A stretch of DNA of 54,992 bases from Bacteroidota bacterium (GTDB lineage: Bacteria; Bacteroidota; Bacteroidia; Bacteroidales; Dysgonomonadaceae), in assembly GCA_023399295.1 (NCBI GenBank), contig JAEWQF010000071.1:1-54992 (forward strand). Reading direction: 5' to 3'. Below, one piece after another: positions 16,987 to 25,670 of this stretch. Position numbers and translations under genes: made by a program. Under the pieces are notes generated by a model that saw only the letters and a list, made by a program, of their open reading frames with translations, was not told the DNA's origin and did not search any database. Position 1 is the first letter of the stretch. Every line of letters begins with the position of its first letter.

Positions 16987-18249
16987 ATGGAGTTAAAGAG
17001 AGTAGTAGTAACAGGCCTGGGAGCGATTACACCTCTGGGGAACGACGTTCAGACCACTTGGGAGAACGCCCTGGCAGGTAAAAGCGGTGCCGGGCCTATT
17101 ACTCATTTCGATGCATCCCTCTTCAAGACACAGTTCGCCTGTGAAGTGAAGGATTTCAATCCCGGGGATATCTTCGACCGCAAGGAGATCAGGAAGTACG
17201 ACCGCTATACGCAGCTGGCCATCAAGGCGGCTTCGGATGCGATGAGAGATTCCGCGCTCGACCTGGAGAAGGAGAACCTGGACCGCATCGGAGTGATTTT
17301 TTCGGCCGGTATCGGCGGCATCAAGACCTTTGAGGATGAGGTAGCAGAATATTTTCTGAACAAGGAGAGGGGACCCAAGTTCAATCCCTTTTTCATTCCG
17401 AAAATGATAGCGGATATCGCCGCAGGGCATATCTCTATGATTTATGGACTGAGAGGGCCCAACTACGCCACCGTTTCGGCTTGTGCCTCTTCCACCAACG
17501 CCATTGTAGATGCCTTTAACCTGATACGCCTCGGGAAAGTAAACGCCATCGTCACCGGTGGTGCGGAAGCTACCATCAGCCCTTCTGCAGTGGGCGGGTT
17601 CAATGCCATGCATGCCCTTTCCACCCGTAACGACTCTCCCCAGACCGCTTCACGTCCTTTCAGCGCCAGCCGCGACGGATTTGTGATCGGTGAAGGAGGT
17701 ACGGCGCTGATCCTCGAGGAATTGGAGCATGCCATCGCACGGGGTGCCACCATCTATGCGGAGGTTGCGGGCGGTGGCATGTCGGCCGACGCCTATCACC
17801 TCACCGCCTCCCATCCGGAGGGACTGGGTGCAAAGCTGGTGATGCGCAATGCACTGGAGGATGCCGAGATGACTCCCGACCAGATCGACTACATCAATGT
17901 ACACGGTACATCTACCCCGGTGGGTGATATTTCAGAATCAAAAGCGATTCTTGATGTTTTCGGCGAGCAGAGCTTCAAGCTGAACATCAGTTCCACCAAG
18001 TCGATGACGGGTCATCTGCTCGGAGGAGCGGGAGCACTGGAGGCTATGCTCACCATCCTGGCCATTCGCGACCAGGTGGTTCCCCCCACCATCAACTTCA
18101 CCGAGGGGGATGAGGATCCCGAGATTGATTACCGGTTAAATTTCACATTCAACAAAGCTCAAAAAAGGGAGATAAGAGCTGCGTTATCGAACACTTTTGG
18201 CTTTGGAGGACACAACGCAAGTGTAATTCTCAAGCAATACAACCAGTAG
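16987..18249 (+). CDS. fabF: 3-oxoacyl-[acyl-carrier-protein] synthase II
   Basis: Condensing enzyme of fatty acid elongation that extends acyl-ACP with malonyl-ACP. The 420-aa length matches the family. The Cys-His-His active site is complete: Cys166 in VSACASSTNA, His306 in NVHGTSTPVGD and His343 in MTGHLLGGAG. It follows acpP by 11 bp, and rnc begins one base after its stop codon, so the three are probably transcribed and translated together. Confidence 0.98.
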   Translation: MELKRVVVTGLGAITPLGNDVQTTWENALAGKSGAGPITHFDASLFKTQFACEVKDFNPGDIFDRKEIRKYDRYTQLAIKAASDAMRDSALDLEKENLDRIGVIFSAGIGGIKTFEDEVAEYFLNKERGPKFNPFFIPKMIADIAAGHISMIYGLRGPNYATVSACASSTNAIVDAFNLIRLGKVNAIVTGGAEATISPSAVGGFNAMHALSTRNDSPQTASRPFSASRDGFVIGEGGTALILEELEHAIARGATIYAEVAGGGMSADAYHLTASHPEGLGAKLVMRNALEDAEMTPDQIDYINVHGTSTPVGDISESKAILDVFGEQSFKLNISSTKSMTGHLLGGAGALEAMLTILAIRDQVVPPTINFTEGDEDPEIDYRLNFTFNKAQKREIRAALSNTFGFGGHNASVILKQYNQ

Positions 18250-18250
18250 T

Positions 18251-19072
18251 GTGTTAAGAAGATTTGTCAAAAGAGTAAAGGCTCTCCCGCGCAAGGGGAA
18301 GGAGCCTTATCTTACATTTTACAAGGTGCTGGGATTCTATCCCGACTGGATTGATCTCTACCGGGAAGCGATGACACACCGCTCTTCATCCGTCCGATCG
18401 AGCAAAGGAAAATGGGTGAACAACGAGCGGCTTGAATTCCTGGGCGACGCCATCCTTGATGCGATCGTGGCAGATATCCTCTACAAGCAGTTTGACCACA
18501 AGAAAGAGGGGTTTCTCACCAGTACCCGTTCACGCATCGTGCAGCGGGAGACCCTCAACAAGATAGCCATCGAGCTGGGACTCGACAAACTGATCGTCTC
18601 CTCCACGCGTAACCTGGCACACAACACCAATATTTATGGCGATGCCCTGGAGGCTTTGATTGGGGCCATCTATCTGGATCAGGGATACCGGGTGGCAAAG
18701 CATTTTGTTTATGAAACTCTTATCAAGCAGCACATCAACATGGAGAAGGTGCTCAAGAGCGAAGTAGACTTCAAGTCGCGCCTCATTGAGTGGGGACAGA
18801 AGAACAAGGTGGAGGTATCGTTTGAGGTGACCGAGTCATCCTACGATGCCCAAAACAATCCGGTCTTCTTCTCCTGTGCCAGGGTAGCCGGCATTGAAGT
18901 GGGGTCCGGTAAAGGTTACTCCAAGAAGGAATCGCACCAGATGGCTGCCAAGATGGCCATCAAGAAACTGCGTGAGAGCAATGAGCTGCAGCAGGTGTTG
19001 CTGGAGACAACAGTGGGTGAAACAGCAAAGCCTGAGAATCCCGAGGAAGAGGAGGACACAACTCAGTTGTAG
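18251..19072 (+). CDS. rnc: Ribonuclease III
   Basis: Double-strand RNA endonuclease for rRNA processing and mRNA turnover. It is 273 aa from a GTG start one base after the fabF stop; the next in-frame ATG (codon 41) would remove the start of the catalytic domain. The signature NERLEFLGDAILD is at residues 58-70, with Glu62 and Asp66. A second acidic pair, Asp131 and Glu134 (GDALEALIGAIYLDQG), completes the metal site. The dsRNA-binding domain follows from about residue 175 (DFKSRLIEWGQK). The acidic tail (PENPEEEEDTTQL) is longer than in short homologues. Confidence 0.97.
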   Translation: MLRRFVKRVKALPRKGKEPYLTFYKVLGFYPDWIDLYREAMTHRSSSVRSSKGKWVNNERLEFLGDAILDAIVADILYKQFDHKKEGFLTSTRSRIVQRETLNKIAIELGLDKLIVSSTRNLAHNTNIYGDALEALIGAIYLDQGYRVAKHFVYETLIKQHINMEKVLKSEVDFKSRLIEWGQKNKVEVSFEVTESSYDAQNNPVFFSCARVAGIEVGSGKGYSKKESHQMAAKMAIKKLRESNELQQVLLETTVGETAKPENPEEEEDTTQL

Positions 19073-19076
19073 GTAG

Positions 19077-19104
19077 AAAAAAGGCACTTTACAGTGCCTT
19101 TTTT
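19077..19104. terminator. Bidirectional terminator between rnc and pfkA
   Basis: A perfect 12-bp stem (arms 19077-19088 and 19093-19104, core AAGGCACT/AGTGCCTT) with the tetraloop TTAC. The arms are A-rich on one side and T-rich on the other, so it can stop transcription from both converging genes. It begins 4 bp after rnc and ends one base before the pfkA stop codon complement. Confidence 0.9.
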
Positions 19105-19105
19105 A

Positions 19106-20122
19106 TTACCTTATTCCAAACGATATTCCCATTCTCCTGCCTTGTACCACCAGGTCGGAGTCAGGTGTCACCAGACTCAGCTTGCCGGCAACCTCCGAGA
19201 GTGGTACATCGGAGATCTGGCTGCCCAGCTTGGCCACCATCCGTCCGTAACGTCCTTCGTGGATCAGCGCGGCAGCATGTCCTCCCAGCAGGGTACCCAG
19301 GTTGCGGTCGTAAGGAGAGGGTGATCCCCCCCTCTGGATGTAACCCAGCACCGTTTCACGGGTCTCGTACCCGGTCTGTTCCTGTATTTCACGCGCAAAA
19401 TAGATGGCAGGCTTCTCTTTTGTGGGCACCTCGACCCCTTCAGCCACTGCCACGATGGAGTAGGCTTTTCCCAGCTCCATCCGTTTCTTGATCTTCTCGA
19501 TAACCACCTTCATGTTGTAGCCCAACTCAGGCAACAGGATGATATCGGCTCCCCCGGCCATGCCGGCATAAAGGGTGATCCAACCGGCGTGGTGCCCCAT
19601 CAGTTCAATCACCATGACACGGCGATGGGAGCTGGCGGTGGAGTGCAGCCGGTCGATCGCATCAGTGGCAATGTTGACGGCCGTATCAAACCCAAAGGTG
19701 ACATCAGTGCCGTAGATGTCGTTGTCGATAGTCTTGGGGATACCCACCACGTTCAGACCCAGCTCTGAGAGCATCCAGGTGGTTCGCTGCGTACCGTTTC
19801 CGCCGATGCAGACCAGGCAATCAAGCCCCAGTTCCTGGTAGGCATTCTTAATCTGCTCACGATCTTTCTCGTCGGGTGAGTTGATCATCTTGCGAAATAC
19901 CTTCTCTCTGGCTGTACCCAGGATGGTGCCTCCCATGTTCAGGATACCGGAGAGCGACTGATCGGTGAGCTCGACGACATCCTTATAGAGCAGGCCGGAG
20001 AATCCGTTCTGGATACCAATCACCTGCATGCCGTAGTTGTTGATGGCTGTTTTACCCACGCCCCGTATGGTGGCGTTGATGCCGGGCGCATCGCCGCCCG
20101 AAGTGAGAATCCCTACCTTCAT
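19106..20122 (-). CDS. pfkA: 6-phosphofructokinase
   Basis: Phosphorylates fructose-6-phosphate in glycolysis. It is 338 aa with the nucleotide loop GGDAPGINATIR, catalytic TIDND (Asp133) and MGHHAGW (the sugar-binding MGR region). Two donor-site positions are of interest. The residue equivalent to E. coli Gly104 is Gly110 (GGNGTQ), as in ATP enzymes. The Gly124 equivalent is Lys130 (PKTIDND), as in pyrophosphate enzymes and in actinobacterial ATP enzymes. The Mg-binding Asp103 equivalent is Asn109. ATP is the likelier donor because pyrophosphate enzymes need Asp at the first position. Single gene, with only a weak -7-like motif TTTCTTTG at 20143-20150. Confidence 0.95.
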   Translation of the reverse strand: MKVGILTSGGDAPGINATIRGVGKTAINNYGMQVIGIQNGFSGLLYKDVVELTDQSLSGILNMGGTILGTAREKVFRKMINSPDEKDREQIKNAYQELGLDCLVCIGGNGTQRTTWMLSELGLNVVGIPKTIDNDIYGTDVTFGFDTAVNIATDAIDRLHSTASSHRRVMVIELMGHHAGWITLYAGMAGGADIILLPELGYNMKVVIEKIKKRMELGKAYSIVAVAEGVEVPTKEKPAIYFAREIQEQTGYETRETVLGYIQRGGSPSPYDRNLGTLLGGHAAALIHEGRYGRMVAKLGSQISDVPLSEVAGKLSLVTPDSDLVVQGRRMGISFGIR

Positions 20123-20242
20123 ATATTCTGATTTAAGCGTGTTACAAAGAAAAGAAAAAATGCGAAAGAATAAACGGATTGCTTCTTATATTTTCCGGCA
20201 ATTGATCCACACTGTATCTGTTACACCCGCAATGAAGTGCTG

Positions 20243-21379
20243 TCACTGTAGCATACAACGATGGATCACCCCTGCTGCCCTTTCAGAAGCACCGGGTTCT
20301 CCAAGCTTTTCCTGCAACTCCCGGTAGTTTGCCAGCATATTGTTCCGGTAGCTCTGTACATGCAACAACTGATGCAGTTCCCTGCGGATATTATCCACCG
20401 TGAACCTCTTTGCGAAGAGCTCTTTCACCACCTCGCTGTTGCAGATCAGATTGACAAGCGAGATGAAGGGTGTATGCAGCAGAAGTCTAAAACCCAAATA
20501 GGTGAGCCGCGGCAACGAGGTACGGTAGCAGACCACCTGTGGCACATTGAGCAGCGCGGTCTCAAGCGTGGCAGTGCCGGAAGTGACCAGAGCCACCTCC
20601 GACTGTGCCAGTATGCGGTAGGTCTGACCGAAGAGCACCTTCACCTGGGGGAACCCTTTCTCATATGGTTTGTAGTATGAGGGATCGATACCGGGTGCCC
20701 CCGCGACAATGAACTGATAGCCATCGGCAAAACCTTTCACTGCTTCCAGCATCGGGGGCAGGTTGTTGCGAATCTCCTGCTTGCGGCTGCCGGCAAGCAA
20801 AGCGATCACCGGCTTTTCCTCCAGTCCGTTATCCGCACAAAACTGACTGAATGTCTCACTCTTGTGGGTCCGTTGTGCTACCGCATCGACGGTGGGATTG
20901 CCCACGTAATGCACCGGATAATGATGTCGCCGGTAAAAATCGACCTCGAAAGGGAGAATGGAGAGCATCTCATCCACATACTTTTTTAAAGCGTGGATCC
21001 GGTACTCCTTCCATGCCCATACCTTGGGAGAGATATAGTAAAACACAGGGATGCCGAGCCGTTGCTTTACATACTTCGCGATCTTCAGGTTGAAACCGGG
21101 GTAGTCGACAAGTATTACCGCATCGGGACGAAAACTGGCGATATCGCTTTTGCAAAACGAGAGATTGCGTAAGATTGCAGGGGCATGAAGCAGCACTGGC
21201 AGCAGCCCCATGTAGGCCATCTCACGGTAATGCTTCACCAGTGTGCCTGCGACCTGCTCCATCAAGTCACCACCAAAAAAACGGAACTGCGCCGTCGGAT
21301 CCTGTTTCAACAACGATCGCATCAGATTCGATGCATGCAGATCGCCCGATGCTTCTCCTGCTATGATGTAGTATTTCAT
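20243..21379 (-). CDS. lpxB: Lipid-A-disaccharide synthase
   Basis: GT19 glycosyltransferase that joins UDP-2,3-diacylglucosamine and lipid X to form the lipid A disaccharide at the inner face of the inner membrane. The ATG at 21379 (MKYYIIAGEASGDLHASNLM) gives the conserved N-terminus of 378 aa, while upstream extension would overlap surE. Recognisable motifs are GEASGD, FFGGDLMEQ, YYISPKVWAW and VTSGTATLETAL. It starts one base after the surE stop, so the two are coupled. A partner lipid A gene, lpxH, is at 35440-36183. Confidence 0.96.
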   Translation of the reverse strand: MKYYIIAGEASGDLHASNLMRSLLKQDPTAQFRFFGGDLMEQVAGTLVKHYREMAYMGLLPVLLHAPAILRNLSFCKSDIASFRPDAVILVDYPGFNLKIAKYVKQRLGIPVFYYISPKVWAWKEYRIHALKKYVDEMLSILPFEVDFYRRHHYPVHYVGNPTVDAVAQRTHKSETFSQFCADNGLEEKPVIALLAGSRKQEIRNNLPPMLEAVKGFADGYQFIVAGAPGIDPSYYKPYEKGFPQVKVLFGQTYRILAQSEVALVTSGTATLETALLNVPQVVCYRTSLPRLTYLGFRLLLHTPFISLVNLICNSEVVKELFAKRFTVDNIRRELHQLLHVQSYRNNMLANYRELQEKLGEPGASERAAGVIHRCMLQ

Positions 21380-21380
21380 T

Positions 21381-22145
21381 CTAAATGCGCCAGTTTTTAA
21401 GTTCCGGCAGAAAATCATAGGCCGTCATGTCAATCTTCACCGGCACCACGGCGGCATACCCCCTGTCCAGTGCCCATTCATCGTTGTCCTCGTTGTCGGC
21501 CTGCCAGTTCTCGAAGTTGCCGGTCATCCAGAATACATCTCTTCCCGATCCATCTTTCGCCCGCTGGTACTCATTCACCCACTTCCCCTCGGTCTGGGTA
21601 GTCATCCGCACACCGTTGATCTCGCCCGGTGGCACATTCACATTCAGACAAATACCTCTTGGCAATCCCTTCTCCAACACTTCGGCAGCCAGCCTGTATG
21701 CCAGTGAAGCGGTCACCGTGAAATCGGCATCGGGTGAGAAGTCACAGAGTGAGAAGGCGATGGAGGGAACCTCAAAGATGCATCCCTCGATGGCTGCACC
21801 CACCGTACCCGAGTAGATGACGCTGATACCAGCGTTGGAGCCGTGGTTAATTCCCGATACCAGCAGGTCAGGCTTGCGCGGCATGAACTCGTTCAGTGCC
21901 AGCTTCACACAGTCGACAGGTGTACCGTTACAGCTGTAGGCGGTTAGCCCTTCCTCCCGATGATAGACTCGTGCCCGCAATGGCTGTGAAGTAGAGATGG
22001 CGCTCGACATACCCGATCGGTGTGAGTCGGGTGCAAAAACGACGATCTCTCCCAATCCCTTCATCGCCTCAATCAGCGATTTTATTCCCTTTGCCTGGTA
22101 TCCGTCGTCGTTGGTGACCAGGATCAGTGGTTTTTCTTTGCCCAT
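21381..22145 (-). CDS. surE: 5'/3'-nucleotidase SurE
   Basis: Metal-dependent nucleoside monophosphate phosphatase linked to stationary-phase survival. I chose the ATG at 22145, which gives 254 aa starting MGKEKPLILVTNDDGYQAKG. The NDD motif is the metal site. A longer reading from 22289 would run through the promoter element at 22166-22173. Other motifs are SGMSSAIS, SCNGTPVDCVKLAL and SGINHGSNAG. It sits directly upstream of lpxB. Confidence 0.95.
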   Translation of the reverse strand: MGKEKPLILVTNDDGYQAKGIKSLIEAMKGLGEIVVFAPDSHRSGMSSAISTSQPLRARVYHREEGLTAYSCNGTPVDCVKLALNEFMPRKPDLLVSGINHGSNAGISVIYSGTVGAAIEGCIFEVPSIAFSLCDFSPDADFTVTASLAYRLAAEVLEKGLPRGICLNVNVPPGEINGVRMTTQTEGKWVNEYQRAKDGSGRDVFWMTGNFENWQADNEDNDEWALDRGYAAVVPVKIDMTAYDFLPELKNWRI

Positions 22146-22165
22146 ACACTCATTTTCAATTGAGA

Positions 22166-22173
22166 CAAAGATA
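22166..22173 (-). promoter_or_regulatory. Promoter -7 element for surE-lpxB
   Basis: The minus strand reads TATCTTTG, an exact TAnnTTTG match, 20 bp upstream of the chosen surE ATG at 22145. Its position decides the start. No clear -33 element is seen. Confidence 0.6.
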
Positions 22174-22258
22174 GGAAAATAATGCCATTTTCCAGCTGCC
22201 GGGAATGTTACGAAACAATTAAATATAAGTTCTTCACCATATGGTGCACAACATTTTG

Positions 22259-22266
22259 TATCTTTG
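22259..22266 (+). promoter_or_regulatory. Promoter -7 element for the alkaline phosphatase gene
   Basis: TATCTTTG matches TAnnTTTG exactly, 31 bp before the ATG at 22298. It lies in the divergent gap with surE. No Pho-box-like repeat is evident. Confidence 0.55.
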
Positions 22267-22297
22267 GGTGTTTTTTTGTAGAAAACCATTTTGAGAT

Positions 22298-23926
22298 ATG
22301 CGAAAAATTATATTCCTCTTCTTGCTGCTGATTTCGTCAACAGTACTTTTTGCCTCAGAAGTGAGGCCGGTAAAGAACCTCATCGTCATGATACCCGATG
22401 GGACCTCTATTGGAGTCTATTCATCCGCCCGTTGGTTTAAATATTACAACGGCATGGGTGACCGTTTGCACATTGATCCCTATTTCACCGGTACAGTCAC
22501 CACCTTCTCATCAAACGCACCCATTGGCGACTCAGCTCCCACAGGCTCTACCTATGCCACGGGAGTACTGCAGCAGGAGGGGAATGTAGCCATTCATCCC
22601 GAAGTCTCCGACAATGACCTCTACCCGGTCGATGCCGCTCGTACCTGGCAACCTGCAACAACCATCCTGGAAGCGTTGAAGATCGAACAGAAAAAAGCGG
22701 TGGGACTGGTAGTCACCAGTGAGTTCACGCATGCCACACCGGCCGATTTCTCAGCCCATCACTATAAAAGAGGCAATTACAAGGCGATTGCTCCACAAAT
22801 TGCGTACCAGAACCTCGATGTGATGTTTGGTGGCGGAAACAGGCACATCACACCCGACATCAAAAAGCACCTGGAAGCCACCGGGACCACATTGATTCAG
22901 AACGACAAGAACCAATTGATCAATTACGATGGGGATGGCAAAGTGTGGGCCCTGTTTCAGAACAGTGCACTTCCTTATAACATTGACAGGAACCCGGATG
23001 CAATCCCATCATTGGCTGAGATGACAGAGAAAGCACTGGATGTGTTGTCACGCAACGAAAACGGTTTCTTCCTGATGGTTGAAGGCAGTCAGGTGGACTG
23101 GGCAGCACATGCCAACGATGTGCCCACCATCATTGACGAATACCTCGCTTTTGACGAAGCTGTGGGCAAGGCAATGGCGTTTGCAGAAAAGGATGGCAAT
23201 ACAGCTGTGGTGGTCCTCTCTGACCATGGCAACAGTGGCCTCACCATCGGCACGAGAGAATGTGGCGGTTCCGGCACTCTCGGTATCGGGGAGATATTCG
23301 AAGCAGTTTCAAGAATAAAAATCAGTGCTTCTGCACTGGAATCGATCCTCATCGATTCCAAACCGGAAGAGTTCAAGGCTGTTTTCAAAGCTTATACAGA
23401 CATTGAAATCACCGATGAGGAGTTATCACTGCTCTACTCTTCCAAGAATTACAAGGAGAGCGACTATACACAGGTTGGGACAAGCGAGAATCTAACCCAC
23501 AACATTGTGAAGATCATCAACAGCCGGAGCTGCTTTGGTTTCACCTCTGGCAGCCACACCGGAGAAGAGGTCCTGATGGCAGCTTACCACCCCCAGGGTG
23601 ATGTGCCACGGGGCAACATGCGCAACACCGAGCTGAACCAATACCTGCAAAAGGTGAGCGGCTTGACGCGCACCCTTGACGAGATCACCGACAGGATCTT
23701 TGTGAAGCACACCGAGGTTTTTAAAGGGGCAAGCTACTCCATCAACAGGGACAACCCAAACATCCCGGTGTTGATGGTGAAGAAAGGCAATGCAAGACTG
23801 GAGATACCCGCCTTTTCTTCCGTGGCAAATAAGAATGGCAAGCCATTCGACATCGGATCAGTGGTTGTCTACATCGACAAGAACGACACCTTCTATCTCC
23901 CGGTAAGCCTGAGAGAACTGTTTTAA
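22298..23926 (+). CDS. Alkaline phosphatase family protein, exported
   Basis: A periplasmic or surface phosphomonoesterase of 542 aa that would release phosphate from organic esters. The signal peptide is MRKIIFLFLLLISSTVLFA. Metal and active-site motifs are visible in order: MIPDG (Asp34), DSAPTGSTYATG with nucleophile Ser79, VEGSQVDWAAHAND, LSDHGN and GSHTGEEV. The segment around the nucleophile (PTGST) differs from the common DSAAxATA form but keeps the Asp-Ser. The last 90 residues form a beta-rich C-terminal part not needed for catalysis. Monocistronic, between its own promoter and a strong hairpin. Confidence 0.93.
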   Translation: MRKIIFLFLLLISSTVLFASEVRPVKNLIVMIPDGTSIGVYSSARWFKYYNGMGDRLHIDPYFTGTVTTFSSNAPIGDSAPTGSTYATGVLQQEGNVAIHPEVSDNDLYPVDAARTWQPATTILEALKIEQKKAVGLVVTSEFTHATPADFSAHHYKRGNYKAIAPQIAYQNLDVMFGGGNRHITPDIKKHLEATGTTLIQNDKNQLINYDGDGKVWALFQNSALPYNIDRNPDAIPSLAEMTEKALDVLSRNENGFFLMVEGSQVDWAAHANDVPTIIDEYLAFDEAVGKAMAFAEKDGNTAVVVLSDHGNSGLTIGTRECGGSGTLGIGEIFEAVSRIKISASALESILIDSKPEEFKAVFKAYTDIEITDEELSLLYSSKNYKESDYTQVGTSENLTHNIVKIINSRSCFGFTSGSHTGEEVLMAAYHPQGDVPRGNMRNTELNQYLQKVSGLTRTLDEITDRIFVKHTEVFKGASYSINRDNPNIPVLMVKKGNARLEIPAFSSVANKNGKPFDIGSVVVYIDKNDTFYLPVSLRELF

Positions 23927-23937
23927 AAAATTCTGAC

Positions 23938-23982
23938 TACAACACAAAAACTCCACTCCAACAGGTGGAGTTTTGTGTTGTA
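23938..23982. terminator. Long hairpin between the alkaline phosphatase and DUF4251 genes
   Basis: Inverted repeat with arms 23938-23956 and 23965-23982 (core AAACTCCAC/GTGGAGTTT, one bulged A) and an 8-base loop. It lies between converging genes and probably ends transcription in both directions, although it lacks a long T tract outside the stem. Confidence 0.75.
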
Positions 23983-24003
23983 TAGTCGTTAGTGACAACC
24001 TGC

Positions 24004-24513
24004 TTACTCTTTCTTCTCTTCCCTGCTGCCCACATCTCCCTGAAAAGAGATGGACTGTCGGTTGAAATCGTTCACTACCAGGCGCGATGATCCGTTATCC
24101 CAGACATCAAAACTGAACGTCACGGGTCGGTCCATATCCAGAATCGTGATGTGTACGATCCAATTCCCATCCCGTTTTCCTGGACGATACCGGTAGGTGA
24201 AATCGGTACTTGTAAACTGAAAACCACCTTCTCTGGGATCAACGGGGGCGCGGTAAGCACGTCCGTAGAAGGGCAGAAATGCCTTCACGGTATCGGGTGA
24301 CACTGTGACATCATAATAGGGTGAGAGGTAAACAGGCCGGAAACCGACGGGGTAGGCATAAGTGGCCTTGAATAGGAAAGATGACTGCTCCACGGCATGC
24401 TGCACCTCCAGAGCCAACCTCTCTTTCTCCAGTGCCGTCTGTGTGCTGCCGCATCCCCCAAACATGAGCAACAACAACAAGAGGCTGAGTGCATCAGATA
24501 ACATTCTTTTCAT
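24004..24513 (-). CDS. DUF4251 domain lipoprotein
   Basis: A small Bacteroidetes envelope protein of unknown function, 169 aa from the ATG at 24513. An upstream GGAGGAG sits 6 bp before this ATG and supports it; another ATG is at 24516. The lipobox is LLLMFGGC. The DUF4251 core is recognisable in VKAFLPFYGRAYRAP, followed by the beta-strands GFQFTSTDFTYRYRP and VTFSFDVWDNGSSRLVVND. It is the last gene of a run behind purD and the membrane protein, 110 bp after the latter. It is probably exported and anchored to a membrane; no catalytic residues are apparent. Confidence 0.85.
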   Translation of the reverse strand: MKRMLSDALSLLLLLLMFGGCGSTQTALEKERLALEVQHAVEQSSFLFKATYAYPVGFRPVYLSPYYDVTVSPDTVKAFLPFYGRAYRAPVDPREGGFQFTSTDFTYRYRPGKRDGNWIVHITILDMDRPVTFSFDVWDNGSSRLVVNDFNRQSISFQGDVGSREEKKE

Positions 24514-24623
24514 CATTAGCTCCTCCATCATTTTAAGTATCGCGTGATTCATCTCCGGATTACCCCCTGTAATCCTGAATAGATGATTCTCATACATTTA
24601 ACAGCGAGGAGAGCAAAAATGTT

Positions 24624-25643
24624 TCAACCAATGAGCTGTTGAAACAGACTAAAATGGGATAAATAGAAAAGGAGCATCAAGGATAGGTTGATGTATGCAA
24701 GCCAGACACCGCTCTTTGCGTTTGTACGGGTAAGATAGTAGGCGTTCAGATAGGAGATGAGCACCAGGGCTAGGGTGAAAAAGAAAAGGGTACTGTTCCA
24801 ATAGACAATCTGTAGCAGCAATAAAAATACGATCAGGTAGACAATGAACCTCATCAATGTAAGAGTGAGCACCTTATCGCGAAAGAAAACACGGGTACTG
24901 AGGATCATGTTGGCAAGAAAAAAGAGGAATACAAGCAACAAACCAACCCACTCCACAACGGAATAATCGGGGAGTGTTGGCAATGAAACAGCAACAAAGA
25001 ACCGGAAAGGTTGCAGGATGCCGGGTAGATCATCCAGCAGGTATGCAAGTGAGAAGAACGAAAATCCTACCAACAGAAAGCCGAAGAAATAGGAGAGACG
25101 TGCCCGCGACTGGGGTCCCCGCATGGAACGTTCACCCCTCCACCAGAGGAGTACAACTGCCAAAGCGCCAATGTGAATGAGAGAAGCAATCGCTACCAAC
25201 ACACCCGAACGGAATGAATAGAGATAGGCATCCTGCTTCTGGTATGATTGCAACAACGGGAAAAAAGCCAACAACACCGGGATCACCGCTGCCAGTGCGG
25301 GTGTCATCACCAGAAAACAGGGATGAAGACTCATCAGCAACAACGGGGCGAGAAATGGCAGATTTGTTCGAGTGCGAATCAATGCGAACCGGTTGTTCAT
25401 CCTGCTGATCAGCCATGCAATCAACAGCACGGCCAGTGTGGAGACAACAAGTGAGATCACTGGATCTACGAAAAGAGGAGCCGCATATTTCCACAAGTAA
25501 CCGGCACCAGGTGAGACCTCCGGCTCCATGCGGTTATTGATGAAAAGGAGCAACCGCAACACCAGGACTACCAATACCGAGGGAAAAGTAACGAAACGAC
25601 CCTCTACAAAGGTTCTCCGGAAGGTGAGGAGAGATGAGGACAT
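24624..25643 (-). CDS. Polytopic inner-membrane protein of unknown function
   Basis: I do not recognise a family for this 339-aa protein. It is strongly hydrophobic, with roughly eight to ten membrane segments: for example around residues 20-35, 60-80, 98-130 (with a conserved-looking LMSLHPCFLVMTPALAA), 150-167, 184-206, 229-250 and the C-terminal part. Basic clusters in the loops (RTRTNLP, RGERSMRGPQSRAR) suggest cytoplasmic positions. It starts 28 bp after purD, so it is very likely in the purD transcript. No transporter motif can be read. Confidence 0.85.
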   Translation of the reverse strand: MSSSLLTFRRTFVEGRFVTFPSVLVVLVLRLLLFINNRMEPEVSPGAGYLWKYAAPLFVDPVISLVVSTLAVLLIAWLISRMNNRFALIRTRTNLPFLAPLLLMSLHPCFLVMTPALAAVIPVLLAFFPLLQSYQKQDAYLYSFRSGVLVAIASLIHIGALAVVLLWWRGERSMRGPQSRARLSYFFGFLLVGFSFFSLAYLLDDLPGILQPFRFFVAVSLPTLPDYSVVEWVGLLLVFLFFLANMILSTRVFFRDKVLTLTLMRFIVYLIVFLLLLQIVYWNSTLFFFTLALVLISYLNAYYLTRTNAKSGVWLAYINLSLMLLFYLSHFSLFQQLIG

Positions 25644-25670
25644 AATTGGAAAAGGAAATTTGGGTGAGTC

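Noticed and set aside
16993..17613. A 206-codon open frame on the minus strand opposite fabF
   Set aside because: fabF has its complete catalytic triad; the antisense frame has no plausible protein features.
22146..22289. An N-terminal extension of SurE by 48 residues
   Set aside because: It contains the exact -7 element at 22166-22173 and no family similarity. The conserved SurE start is at 22145.
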